Of a DNA stretch of 64,000 nt, positions 1 through 7,032 are shown one piece after another (position 1 is the stretch's first letter; the number at the start of each line of letters is the position of its first letter). The notes under the pieces are model-generated. The model searched no databases. It saw nothing but the letters and a program-made list of their open reading frames with translations, and was not told the DNA's origin. The translations under genes and the position numbers were made by a program. This stretch comes from Domibacillus sp. DTU_2020_1001157_1_SI_ALB_TIR_016 (GTDB lineage Bacteria; Bacillota; Bacilli; Bacillales; Domibacillaceae), in assembly GCF_032341995.1 (NCBI RefSeq), contig NZ_CP135438.1, forward strand, positions 1,302,001 through 1,366,000, in the 5' to 3' direction.

Positions 1-300
1 TGGGGGGCTATTGCCACTGGGCTTTTTGCAACCAAGTCAGTGAACCCGGCGGGCAATAACGGTTTGTTTTACGGAAATCCGGAGCAGCTTCTTCACCAGC
101 TGACGGGGGTGGGCACGGCCGTACTTTTATCTGGCATTGGCACGTTTGTGATCTTAAAGGTAATGGGTATGTTTATGCAGCTTCGTGTAAGCGAAGAAGA
201 AGAAATGATGGGGCTTGATTTAAGCTTCCATGAAGAACCTGCGTATAACAACGAGAACCTAGAAAAAGTGGAAGAACATAAAAATATCTCAGGTATGTGA
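1..300 (+). CDS. amt: Ammonium transporter, C-terminal part (cut by window start)
   Basis: The frame is open from base 1, so the gene begins outside the window. About 99 residues remain. They carry the end of an Amt/MEP/Rh ammonium channel: a GLFATKSVNPAG segment, one hydrophobic helix (GVGTAVLLSGIGTFVILKV), then the RVSEEEE..GLDLSFHEE cytoplasmic tail typical of Bacillus NrgA/AmtB. The protein conducts ammonia or ammonium across the membrane and is normally under nitrogen control through a PII protein; no glnK/nrgB gene follows here, only a terminator. The family assignment is firm; the regulation is inferred from the family. Confidence 0.9.
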   Translation, partial: WGAIATGLFATKSVNPAGNNGLFYGNPEQLLHQLTGVGTAVLLSGIGTFVILKVMGMFMQLRVSEEEEMMGLDLSFHEEPAYNNENLEKVEEHKNISGM

Positions 301-333
301 AGAAAGATGTACTCTATAGGGTACGATTCCAGC

Positions 334-377
334 TTGCAGCTACTCTTCAACTTGAGGAGTGCCTGCGGGCTTTTTTT
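334..377 (+). terminator. Rho-independent terminator of amt
   Basis: Imperfect hairpin with arms GCAGCTACTCTTCAA and TTGAGGAGTGCCTGC, then GGGC and a run of seven T. It lies 34 bases after the amt stop codon. Confidence 0.75.
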
Positions 378-653
378 GTGCTATCTATTGTAAATATCTG
401 GACAAAATGCTGAACCTAAACCGTATTTTCACTTTAAAGGTCTGTTAGTGGAAAGAATACTTTTTAGGTTATCCACCGAAATGCCAACGTGAATTTACGA
501 AGAAAATATTTTGTATGATCCTTCATATGTACAGGCACTCATAAAATTTCTTTATAAAGAAATGCAAAGAAATCCTTTTTTTAAACAAACGCCCATACCA
601 GCTGTCATCCACTTGAATACAGTAAGGAGAAAGTCAAATGGATGGAGGGTTTA

Positions 654-1010
654 ATGTTGGAAGATCAAAATGTATATCCGGAAGAATTTTTCTCTCATGA
701 ACAGGGCGAGTTTGATGAAGCACTAGAGGTACAGCAGCCGTATCACTACTATCCAAGACCACGGCAGCCGCGTTACCCGTACTATCCATTGTTCCCTTTG
801 TTTCCATTTTATCCGTATTACCCGTACCCTCGTTATCCGCGCTATCCGCGCTACCCGCGTTACCCTCAGTACCCTGGATACGGCGGCGGATATGGTTACG
901 GTGGAGGACAGTCAGGTGGATATTCTGGCGGCGGATATGGCTACGGTGGAGGGCAGTCAGGTGGGTATACTGGCGGCGGAGATGACTATGATAGAGGGCA
1001 GGACAGCTAA
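654..1010 (+). CDS. Tyr/Pro/Gly-rich low-complexity protein, coat-like
   Basis: A protein of about 118 residues with an acidic N-terminus, a Tyr-Pro-Arg repeat region (RYP repeated four times) and a Gly-Tyr tail with two copies of a GYGYGGGQSGGY unit. The DNA of the two glycine units is nearly identical, so the gene can change length by slippage. Similar compositions occur in Bacillus spore coat or exosporium proteins, but no domain is recognisable, so that role is inference. The start is uncertain: an ATG at 642 is also in frame, while GGAGGG at 644-649 serves the ATG at 654. A better-spaced AAGGAG serves an ATG at 638 in another frame that stops after 20 codons. A strong terminator follows. 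Confidence 0.65.
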   Translation: MLEDQNVYPEEFFSHEQGEFDEALEVQQPYHYYPRPRQPRYPYYPLFPLFPFYPYYPYPRYPRYPRYPRYPQYPGYGGGYGYGGGQSGGYSGGGYGYGGGQSGGYTGGGDDYDRGQDS

Positions 1011-1045
1011 AAATACTGTATGTAAAGTAAATTAGAAAATGAGCA

Positions 1046-1079
1046 AGCATCCATGAAGAAATTCATGGATGCTTTTGTT
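1046..1079 (+). terminator. Perfect 12-bp terminator hairpin
   Basis: Arms AGCATCCATGAA and TTCATGGATGCT pair perfectly around a four-base loop and are followed by TTTTGTTG. It ends the Tyr/Pro/Gly-rich gene. Confidence 0.85.
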
Positions 1080-1173
1080 GTGTTAAATGTCTGTTTTTCT
1101 ATAAAGGAAAATGAATAAAGTTATTTACCGAATGCTTTTTTCGGCGATTCGCTACAGAGGGGGTCATATAGAG

Positions 1174-1272
1174 ATGTTTCATCATACAGGCATAACCGAG
1201 ATTGTATACCGAGTTAATGCAGGTGAAGATACATTTCCAAGCGGGAATTTAAAAAAAACGAATAAGTGCTAA
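1174..1272 (+). CDS. Possible 32-residue ORF
   Basis: A short frame beginning with ATG 13 bases after an AGAGGGGG sequence and ending 39 bases before the HNH gene. It has no recognisable motif and no hydrophobic stretch. The purine-rich sequence upstream is the only support; chance is equally likely. Confidence 0.2.
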   Translation: MFHHTGITEIVYRVNAGEDTFPSGNLKKTNKC

Positions 1273-1311
1273 TCGTGTTTGTAAAAATAACTTAAAGGCA
1301 GGTGAGGCGAA

Positions 1312-1914
1312 ATGAACTTAACGGAAAAGCAAAAGGCGTTCATCAGTCATTATTATGCCACCTTAGGTGAAAAAAGCGAGATTGCAACCGTTGAACAAAT
1401 GGTTGAAGTATTCGTTGTTCTGTACTTAGAAGCGAATGATAATTATGAAAGAGAAAAAGCGGCGTATTCTATTTTGATGATCCATCCTAAGGAAAAGCTG
1501 ACCGCCTTCGAAGAACTGATCGACGTTCAGGAGTTATACAAGTATGCTGCAGCTAAGCAAAAGAGAGTGAAGAATGGAGCAAAAGAGGCGCAGGAGAGAA
1601 GGCACCGGGAGCGGGGCGATTTTTCTTTGACAGATTCCGAGTGGGAGAAAGCCGTCCATCATTTCGGCAATGAATGTGCGTATTGTGGAAAAAGAAATAA
1701 ATTAACCTTTGAACACGTTGTTCCGTTTTCAAAAGGCGGCAGTTTTGACAAGAAAAATATTATTCCGGCTTGTACCGTATGCAATTCCAGTAAAAACGAT
1801 ATGGACTTTTCTGTTTGGTATCGAAATCAGCTGTTTTACGATGAAATAAGAGAGCAAAGAGTCATAGCATATTTAAATCAGGTAAATGAGCTAAGTTCTT
1901 CGTTGAGCAGTTAA
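1312..1914 (+). CDS. HNH endonuclease family protein
   Basis: A 200-residue protein. The N-terminal 110 residues are helical and charged with no family match that I recognise. The C-terminal part (about residues 120-170) is a zinc-bound HNH fold: CAYCGK, then the catalytic FEHVVPFSKGG segment with its histidine, then NIIPACTVCNSSK with the second CxxC and an asparagine. HNH proteins cut DNA; many are homing, restriction or phage-packaging nucleases, and the target of this one is unknown. The start has a good AGGTGAGG site. It is a single gene between terminator-like sequences with no methylase or phage gene beside it, so a solitary mobile or defence nuclease is the likeliest reading. Confidence 0.85.
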   Translation: MNLTEKQKAFISHYYATLGEKSEIATVEQMVEVFVVLYLEANDNYEREKAAYSILMIHPKEKLTAFEELIDVQELYKYAAAKQKRVKNGAKEAQERRHRERGDFSLTDSEWEKAVHHFGNECAYCGKRNKLTFEHVVPFSKGGSFDKKNIIPACTVCNSSKNDMDFSVWYRNQLFYDEIREQRVIAYLNQVNELSSSLSS

Positions 1915-2012
1915 TTGAATAATTATAGAGAGAGCTGCTTAGAGTTCTCTTTTTTTCATTTGTGTAAAACGTATCCCTGCTAAATGAGGGGTAGGCTTTA
2001 TGTGAGTTTATA

Positions 2013-2160
2013 TTAAAGACATTGCAACAATGGTGTGACGACTAACCCGATCGTTACGGGCGCCAGATTTCTTCTCGCGAGCTCCAACAGGTCAACACCG
2101 CAGATAGCAGCTGCAGAGATCAGCGCCCATGACAACAGTGTGCCGCCGCCGACCCATATA
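2013..2160 (-). pseudogene. Possible C-terminal scrap of a membrane protein
   Basis: Read on the minus strand this stretch, richer in GC than its surroundings, gives a plausible membrane-protein C-terminus: WVGGGTLLSWALISAAAIC, then GVDLLELARRNLAPVTIGLV and a stop at 2015-2013. The frame upstream runs into unrelated plus-strand sequence. I cannot name the family. It may be the end of a lost permease; it also means the N-terminus of the overlapping plus-strand ORF may not be genuine protein. Confidence 0.25.
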
Positions 2161-2769
2161 CTGCTTACAGAATATGAAGTGAATGAAGCTCATCTGGAGC
2201 GCCAGTGGACACATAAATGGATTATGTTTTATGTATCGGACCAGTTAACTGAAAGTGTGATGTGTGAGCGTTGCGGTGAACGAGAAGATAATATTAGAGC
2301 ATTCTTTTCGGACAAAGAAATGGGAAAGGACGAGCAGCGGCTGTGCTGGAGCTGTTATGAAGAAATGACAGCAGTTAAATCTGACTGGTCGTTTAGTGAA
2401 TGGTATATGTATACGCAAGAAGAACAGTGGTCAGTAAACAGCAAGCTAACAGGAGAATTAAAAGAGGGATATGAAGCTTACTGCAAAGGTGAAGGAGTTG
2501 TTCCTTACTGGAATGATAGAGTACTGCAGGAAGAGAAAGACGAGCAGGACGGATGCTTAACCGATACGGGAGGGTTTCTCTTCCTTAACAGTATACCGAA
2601 ACTATTAATTGATCAAACAAAAAAGGAGACATTGCTGGTCTCCTATAAATTAAGATTAATCCCATTCTTCGGGTTCGTGAATGATCTCTATTATTTGTTT
2701 CATTGTATTTATTTTTTGCTTGAAATCGAAGGTATTGCTATGAGTTTCGAAAGTGTCTTTCTCGATTGA
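2035..2769 (+). CDS. Hypothetical protein with CxxC pairs (doubtful ends)
   Basis: A 244-codon frame starting at GTG 2035. The middle (about residues 64-185) looks like protein: a CERCGE pair and an LCWSCYEE pair suggest a zinc-binding unit, followed by acidic and aromatic-rich sequence. Both ends are suspect. The first 35 codons overlap GC-rich DNA that reads better on the minus strand, and the last 50 codons run through the minus-strand terminator at 2615-2646 and 114 bases into the converging gene. An internal ATG at 2224 is an alternative start. I do not recognise a family; this may be a fused relic. Confidence 0.35.
   Translation: MTTNPIVTGARFLLASSNRSTPQIAAAEISAHDNSVPPPTHILLTEYEVNEAHLERQWTHKWIMFYVSDQLTESVMCERCGEREDNIRAFFSDKEMGKDEQRLCWSCYEEMTAVKSDWSFSEWYMYTQEEQWSVNSKLTGELKEGYEAYCKGEGVVPYWNDRVLQEEKDEQDGCLTDTGGFLFLNSIPKLLIDQTKKETLLVSYKLRLIPFFGFVNDLYYLFHCIYFLLEIEGIAMSFESVFLD
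2615..2646 (-). terminator. Terminator of the membrane-protein gene at 2656-3360
   Basis: On the minus strand GGAGAC...GTCTCC forms a hairpin followed by TTTTTTG, just past the stop of the minus-strand gene. Confidence 0.75.
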
Positions 2770-3360
2770 AAAAGTTACGACGGCTTCATTTTCGTGATCT
2801 AAAACAGCGAATTTATTGTTGTTATCTTGACTTGCATATAATGAATACGATTCGTGGATTACAAGTGTCCACCCATATGGTAACGAAACTTTTTTTGTTG
2901 TCATTGTTTCTCTCCTGAAATTTAAAAATTTATTGATGCACAAAGCGACTAAAAGGGGAAAAGCGACAAAGCTTACTAGACTCAATAAAATATTAGTCTC
3001 ATTAAAGGCATAACGGAACAATCCATAATACAAAGGACCAATTGTCACAATAAGAACAACAGTGATAAAAATGCTTCTGAGAGGTTGAGGCATATCATCA
3101 AGCGTATCATCACCACTGTAATATTTACTATTAAAGCTAAAAATGACATCCCAGAGCAAAGCACCGACGAATACAAACTTCCATACTAACGGAGTGAGAA
3201 TTTGATCGTCTGTTACATACCCAAATAAGCCAATCCAAGTAATGACGGAAATCACAAAATCAATTTTAGCAGCTGTAGTCTTATAACTACCTTTAACAAG
3301 AAATCCAAGGGAAGAAACAGCTAAGATCCCTAAGTAGATTATCCAAAAAATTTGCAGCAT
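2656..3360 (-). CDS. Hypothetical membrane protein, about five N-terminal helices
   Basis: A 234-residue protein. Hydrophobic segments lie near residues 2-22, 33-50, 60-76, 93-113 and 122-142. From about residue 150 the chain is soluble (KVSLPYGWTLVIHES...), with no motif that I recognise. An internal ATG starts the soluble half (MTTKKVSLPYG), but no strong ribosome site is obvious there, so one polypeptide is preferred. It has its own terminator and no close neighbour in the same direction, so it seems monocistronic. Function unknown. Confidence 0.65.
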   Translation of the reverse strand: MLQIFWIIYLGILAVSSLGFLVKGSYKTTAAKIDFVISVITWIGLFGYVTDDQILTPLVWKFVFVGALLWDVIFSFNSKYYSGDDTLDDMPQPLRSIFITVVLIVTIGPLYYGLFRYAFNETNILLSLVSFVAFPLLVALCINKFLNFRRETMTTKKVSLPYGWTLVIHESYSLYASQDNNNKFAVLDHENEAVVTFSIEKDTFETHSNTFDFKQKINTMKQIIEIIHEPEEWD

Positions 3361-3582
3361 TATTCAAATCCCTTTTCTTAAGATTAAACCAATTATACAA
3401 AATCTAAAATCAAATGGAAGTGTGTTGTCGAATTAATAGAAATTATTTACTAGAAAAGTGTAAGTTGCTAAACAGTACGTCTAAAAAATTGAATAAAAGG
3501 GGTCATAGTCTTGATATAAGGGGGAGGATGGGAAAGTTCTGTAGAAAAAGGAAGAAAATCGAGATGGTGATGTTTAATTAAT

Positions 3583-3603
3583 AAGGAGGGACCTTCCCTC
3601 CTT
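3583..3603 (-). terminator. Hairpin downstream of the DUF3862 relic
   Basis: Arms AAGGAGGGA and TCCCTCCTT around a three-base loop, seven bases past the stop at 3610 on the minus strand. The T-tract is poor (ATTAATTAAA), so it may be a weak terminator. Confidence 0.5.
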
Positions 3604-3609
3604 AACATT

Positions 3610-3964
3610 TTACTTGCTGGTCAATCTGCCATCTACAAAAGTGAATTTTACACCTTTTAAATGGGGCTCTGCATCTAGCCAGTAGAACTGAGTTTTTCTT
3701 ACTTGTCTAACTTTGTATGGATCTGGACCAACAACTAATTCACCTTCTGAACCGATAATTTCGACGATCTCCGGATATGTCATTCCACGTTCAATTTGAT
3801 CGTATTTTTCTTGTATGAGGGTGCCTTCCGAATCTTTCTCAGAAGTTTCAGTTGGTTCCTCAACGCTTTGAGTAGATGAAGTATCTATATTCCTCTTTCG
3901 GCTGATCACAGGCGGTAAGAGATAAGGTTAAAAATAACAGAGTAAAAGAAATTTTAAGATGCAT
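3610..3964 (-). pseudogene. DUF3862-type lipoprotein gene, frameshifted
   Basis: Two frames together make one lipoprotein. From ATG 3964-3962 the first frame reads MHLKISFTLLFLTLSLTACD, a lipoprotein signal with lipobox LTAC, and stops at 3860. The second frame, open to 3610, supplies a Ser/Thr/Glu-rich linker and the domain EKYDQIERGMTYPEIVEIIG..., ending GVKFTFVDGRLTSK, which resembles the DUF3862/SmpA-like fold found in small Bacillus lipoproteins. The switch must lie between 3860 and 3909. A start at GTG 3909 would give a 99-residue protein without the signal, which seems unlikely to be the original. It is either a one-base mutation or a sequencing error. Confidence 0.65.
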
Positions 3965-4097
3965 TTGTTTGTGAAACGTCCTTTCATCGAGATGTAATAA
4001 CCTATTTTTTACAGTCCTTTATACATTACCCATACAGAAGTAGAAAAAACAAAATGAGGAAAGCACCTTGGAGAATGGATGCTTAGTTACTTAATAG

Positions 4098-4310
4098 TTC
4101 ATCCAAAAGCTACATGTAGAGGTGTATGCATCAGCAAATTTTAAACATATGTTAGGCTGCTACCTCATACATTGGTTTGAAAATTTAGAGGTCATCGAAT
4201 GTGGAGTAAAAATCGTAACGGAAGAAACCTTGCCAGACTAGGTGCTCGAAGAAGAAATTCCCGCCAAGCCAGAAGAGCCGCAATTATCCGGTCAGGTAAA
4301 ACTTTTCTAA
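4098..4310 (+). pseudogene. Relic ORF with one in-frame TAG
   Basis: After a stop at 4095 the frame reads as convincing protein (HMLGCYLIHWFENLEVIEC, then GVKIVTEETLPD), meets TAG at 4239-4241, and continues VLEEEIPAKPEEPQLSGQVKLF to TAA at 4308. It lies just upstream of the IDEAL-domain gene. No family recognised. The continuity on both sides of the stop indicates a point-mutated gene remnant. Confidence 0.45.
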
Positions 4311-4323
4311 AGGGGTGGCAGAG

Positions 4324-4635
4324 TTGCGATTTTTAAAGGGAGATTGGGTCATTGCTGATGTCAATGGAGGATACAGCAAAACAGTCGGTTATGTAACAAA
4401 AGTGGGTTATTGGGGTGAATACATTCAGATTATGCAAGTAATCCGGCTCACAAACAACCGATGGGAATGGATTAAGCCAAAGGTGAGTTCCTATATGTCG
4501 GGCCAACTAGTATCAGCCGTTGAGTTATTTGATCAATATCAAGACAAAACAACACTTATTGACTTAGCACTTCAGACAAAAGACAAAGAATGGTTTGAAG
4601 AATTGACGGGAGGATTTAAAAATGTCATACCGTAG
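4324..4635 (+). CDS. Small IDEAL-domain protein
   Basis: About 103 residues. The N-terminal half is a small beta-rich unit (RFLKGDWVIADVNGGYSKTVGYVTKVGYW). The C-terminus, TLIDLALQTKDKEWFEELT, fits the IDEAL domain (named from a short motif in low-GC Gram-positive proteins, function unknown). A paralogue with the same order lies at 13048-13365. The TTG start at 4324 is preferred because AAAGGGGTGG lies at the right distance; GTG 4315 sits inside that site. The stop overlaps the ribosome site and start of the broken gene at 4622, so the two were once translationally coupled. Confidence 0.6.
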   Translation: MRFLKGDWVIADVNGGYSKTVGYVTKVGYWGEYIQIMQVIRLTNNRWEWIKPKVSSYMSGQLVSAVELFDQYQDKTTLIDLALQTKDKEWFEELTGGFKNVIP

Positions 4636-4917
4636 AGCGGTAATTGTGCAACAGTGGACGCCAGAAGAAGTATAGGCTTATTGCGCTGAAAAGTTTGGTT
4701 CAAAGTGTCCAATATATGTAAAGAAGGCAGAGGAGGAAGATGATCTTCGTTTTTCTAAAAACCGTGAGAGAAAAAGAAATGATCTTTGTCTGACAAGGCC
4801 GAATAAACAAAACGGTATCTGAAACAGGGTTTAACCGAAGAAAATATTATTAACCGATATCTTCAGCTTCCATCTGGCGGGCTACAGGAATCAAAGAAAC
4901 GATGGGGATTTGCATAA
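4622..4917 (+). pseudogene. Broken gene coupled to the IDEAL-domain gene
   Basis: ATG 4622 follows a good GGGAGG site (4608-4613) and overlaps the end of the preceding gene by 14 bases. The frame reads MSYRRAVIVQQWTPEEV, hits TAG at 4673-4675, and continues AYCAEKFGSKCPIYVKK... to TGA 4820. A one-frame shift near 4790 restores a tail TKRYLKQGLTEENIINRY...KKRWGFA ending at TAA 4915, with a further TAA in between. Several lesions make this a pseudogene. The family is not recognised. Confidence 0.5.
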
Positions 4918-4918
4918 A

Positions 4919-4941
4919 AAAATCCCGGGGTACGCCCGGGT
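4919..4941 (-). terminator. Strong GC hairpin, terminator-like on the minus strand
   Basis: CCCGGG GTACG CCCGGG, flanked on the plus strand by AAAAAAA upstream and TTT downstream. On the minus strand it is followed by seven T. No convincing minus-strand gene lies above it, so its client is unclear. Confidence 0.4.
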
Positions 4942-5363
4942 TTAGAGTTAGTATAGTGAACTGAGGTGCCTGCTTGGAGTAGGCATTAATAAAGTGTATT
5001 TTATCCCAAGAAAAAATATGCGTGATAGAAATTGAAAACAAAAAAGCAGCCAGGTGTGAGTGACCGGCCAAAGAAACTTCAATATGTATGATTAGTCAGC
5101 TATTTTGAAGCTGAAACTGAATAAATAATTTATCTAATTCCTGACTATAAGCCAAGACTTCTTTACTTTCAATATGAATGTTCCGGTTGTAGGTTTTACA
5201 TAGTACTCTAATCCATAAATGTTAGATTAACGGTGAGCCGACAAGCAAGAAAAATTCTAATAAATAGAGCGTTCGAAAACTGGATAACTTGATATTAGGC
5301 AAAACCACTGCACATTTTCCTTTCCTATCTATACCTTATAGGGAGGAAGGAGTGTTGGAATGT

Positions 5364-5669
5364 ATGATAAACATGTATCCAGTAGTTATTGAAGGAAAAC
5401 AGTTTACCGCCGTAACGATTAACTTTCCGAAAACATATTTCTCGGCTGTTACAAATGAAAAAGGCTATATTATGTGCGGAGCTTTAGATGTGGAAATACT
5501 GAATAAGAAAAAAGAGAGAGGCATTATTGCAGGCCGTGCATTAGGTGTAACCACAATTGAACAATTGTTGGAAGCACCGTTGGAATCGGTCACTGATGAA
5601 GCGAAAAAGCTCGGCATTGCGGCAGGGATGAAAGGGAAAGATGCACTGCTCCTGATGGCTGAGGATTAA
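5364..5669 (+). CDS. yunC: DUF1805 family protein YunC
   Basis: About 101 residues. It closely follows the Bacillus YunC pattern: VVIEGKQFTAVTINFPKT, KGYIMCGALDVEILN, RGIIAGRALGVTTIEQLL, EAPLESVTDEAKKLGI and a C-terminal G..G.DALL.M. The family is compact, cytoplasmic and of unknown biochemical role. The start at 5364 is chosen because GGAAGGAG lies about 11 bases before it and family members start near the VIEGK strand; ATG 5373 is also possible. It is followed by a terminator and a converging operon. Confidence 0.85.
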   Translation: MINMYPVVIEGKQFTAVTINFPKTYFSAVTNEKGYIMCGALDVEILNKKKERGIIAGRALGVTTIEQLLEAPLESVTDEAKKLGIAAGMKGKDALLLMAED

Positions 5670-5716
5670 TGTTGCACATGGATAAAATCATGACTAAAAC
5701 AAGATAAGAGCACACG

Positions 5717-5745
5717 AAAAGGACACAGATATCCGTGTCCTTTTT
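5717..5745. terminator. Bidirectional terminator between yunC and DUF2752
   Basis: AAAAGGACAC and GTGTCCTTTT form a perfect stem with T-runs on both strands, so it can serve yunC and the converging minus-strand pair. Confidence 0.85.
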
Positions 5746-5750
5746 CTGCT

Positions 5751-6191
5751 TTACAGCGATACAGGTGCCAAAAAAGCGCCTGTTTCTGTGTTTCGTATGA
5801 TTCCAAATAAAAGTGCCAGAATGGCTGCGCTGACCATTAAGCGTTCAGCCCATACTCGATTCCCCTTGTAAGACCAGTATATATAAAGTCCAAAGAAAGG
5901 GATTAGGACATAAACGAGCATATTATAGCGGAAAGATTGATACAGATTCCCATCAATCAGGGCTAAAGATGCTCTTGTAACACCGCAGCCGGGGCAGTAA
6001 AAGCCTGTTACTTCCCGGAACAAACAAGGAATATGCAGACCCCATTTTGGAGAAAGAACTTTAAGGTAAATAAGGGCTGCTATGAGAAATGCGGCCCCTA
6101 TCAAAAGTTTTCTTTCCCACGCTTTTCTATTAGTCCACGAGCTTATTAATCTCTGCCTGAGCGATTGCCATGGATATAATCCCAAATCCAA
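5751..6191 (-). CDS. DUF2752 membrane protein
   Basis: About 146 residues if started at TTG 6191. It has the DUF2752 signature GFYCPGCGVTRASLALIDG, with the CPGCG cysteines between the first helix (about 31-46) and two later helices (about 92-108 and 115-132). The family is found as small integral membrane proteins of unknown role. The N-terminus overlaps the upstream DUF4234 gene by 62 bases; the only site before TTG 6191 is AGGGGTG very close by, so the real start could be nearer residue 20. It is second in a minus-strand operon. Confidence 0.75.
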   Translation of the reverse strand: MDLGLYPWQSLRQRLISSWTNRKAWERKLLIGAAFLIAALIYLKVLSPKWGLHIPCLFREVTGFYCPGCGVTRASLALIDGNLYQSFRYNMLVYVLIPFFGLYIYWSYKGNRVWAERLMVSAAILALLFGIIRNTETGAFLAPVSL

Positions 6192-6471
6192 ACACCCCTA
6201 AAATGACAAATAGAACGCCTTGATCCGAAGAAGAAACGCCTTTCGTTTCTTGTGCTGCTCGTAAAGCCCGGCCGATTTTATAGTACCAGTATAACGTATA
6301 AAGTCCACACGTAATCAGCCCTAAAAGAATGGCCATTCCTCCAGATAAAGAGTAATCGCGGCTGAGTTCACGAAGATCTTCTGACAATGTGTACTGCCAG
6401 TACAAAGTGTACAGACCGCATGTAATTAAGCTAAGAATGATTGCAATTGCAACGCTGCGTTGCTTTACCAT
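6130..6471 (-). CDS. DUF4234 membrane protein with internal repeat
   Basis: About 113 residues. Two near-identical copies of LITCGLYTLYW lie at about residues 15-25 and 51-61, each within a membrane hairpin, which is the DUF4234 hallmark. A third hydrophobic helix is at about 86-105. The start ATG has GAGG nine bases upstream. It overlaps and precedes the DUF2752 gene, a pairing suggesting joint action in the membrane. Function unknown. Confidence 0.8.
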   Translation of the reverse strand: MVKQRSVAIAIILSLITCGLYTLYWQYTLSEDLRELSRDYSLSGGMAILLGLITCGLYTLYWYYKIGRALRAAQETKGVSSSDQGVLFVILGVFGFGIISMAIAQAEINKLVD

Positions 6472-6967
6472 GATGACACGTCCTCTTTCAGCAATTTTAT
6501 AGCAAGTTCATTCCTGCCAAGCAGGTAAGGGTGAACGACTATACCTCAAACTCATGTCCTTCAATCTTTTCTGTTCGAAAGAATATGTACAAAATAAAAA
6601 AGCAAACTGGGATAAAAAGATTGATTCAACAGACCTAATCTATAATAAATGAAACAAAACTATAAGTAAAATGGAATTTTGAAAAGAAAAGTATGAAATA
6701 GGAAAAATTGAATTTGGGTGCTCTACAAACTTCTTTTCCTCCAGATTAAGCCGATTCGTCCTCTTTAAAATTCAGTAGTCCATTCGCTAAATATCCCTAT
6801 TTAAAGGGGGATAAAAAGTAAAAAAAAGAAGCATAAAGCTTTGCTTTAGACTTTTAAACTATAATTTCATTTAAGGTTAAGCTGTATATTTTCGTCATTT
6901 CAATTGAAGGACAGCCATTAAAAATATTAAAGAAAAATCAAATAGGTATAAATGAGTAATAACGCCA
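6472..6967. other. Long intergenic region, AT-rich
   Basis: About 500 bases between the DUF4234 operon and the TrmB promoter. I see no gene. There is one short imperfect hairpin around 6830-6855 (AAGCATAAAGCTTTGCTTTA). Confidence 0.4.
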
Positions 6968-6996
6968 TTGACACTCATATAAAGAATACCTATAGT
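6968..6996 (+). promoter_or_regulatory. SigA-type promoter of the TrmB regulator
   Basis: TTGACA at 6968-6973, a 17-base spacer, and TATAGT at 6991-6996. It lies 37 bases before the start codon at 7033. Confidence 0.75.
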
Positions 6997-7016
6997 AATT
7001 ATTATAATAACTACTA
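6993..7016. promoter_or_regulatory. 24-bp palindrome over the promoter, candidate TrmB operator
   Basis: Half-sites TAGTAATTATTA and TAATAACTACTA are inverted copies with one mismatched pair. The site overlaps the -10 box and the start of transcription. Known TrmB sites contain TACT...AGTA arms, and the outer arms TAGTA/TACTA are compatible. Autorepression is inferred. Confidence 0.5.
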
Positions 7017-7032
7017 ATTAAGGGAGAAGCTA

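Noticed and set aside
634..1050. 138-codon ORF on the minus strand opposite the repeat gene
   Set aside because: It only mirrors the low-complexity repeats, has no ribosome site, and its protein has no plausible composition.
4239..4675. Amber codon read-through or recoding
   Set aside because: The second gene also has a frameshift and a TAA, so ordinary pseudogene decay explains both TAG codons.
4850..5071. Minus-strand ORF upstream of a GC hairpin with a T-run
   Set aside because: The hairpin looks like a terminator, but the protein is not convincing and it overlaps the tail of a plus-strand relic.
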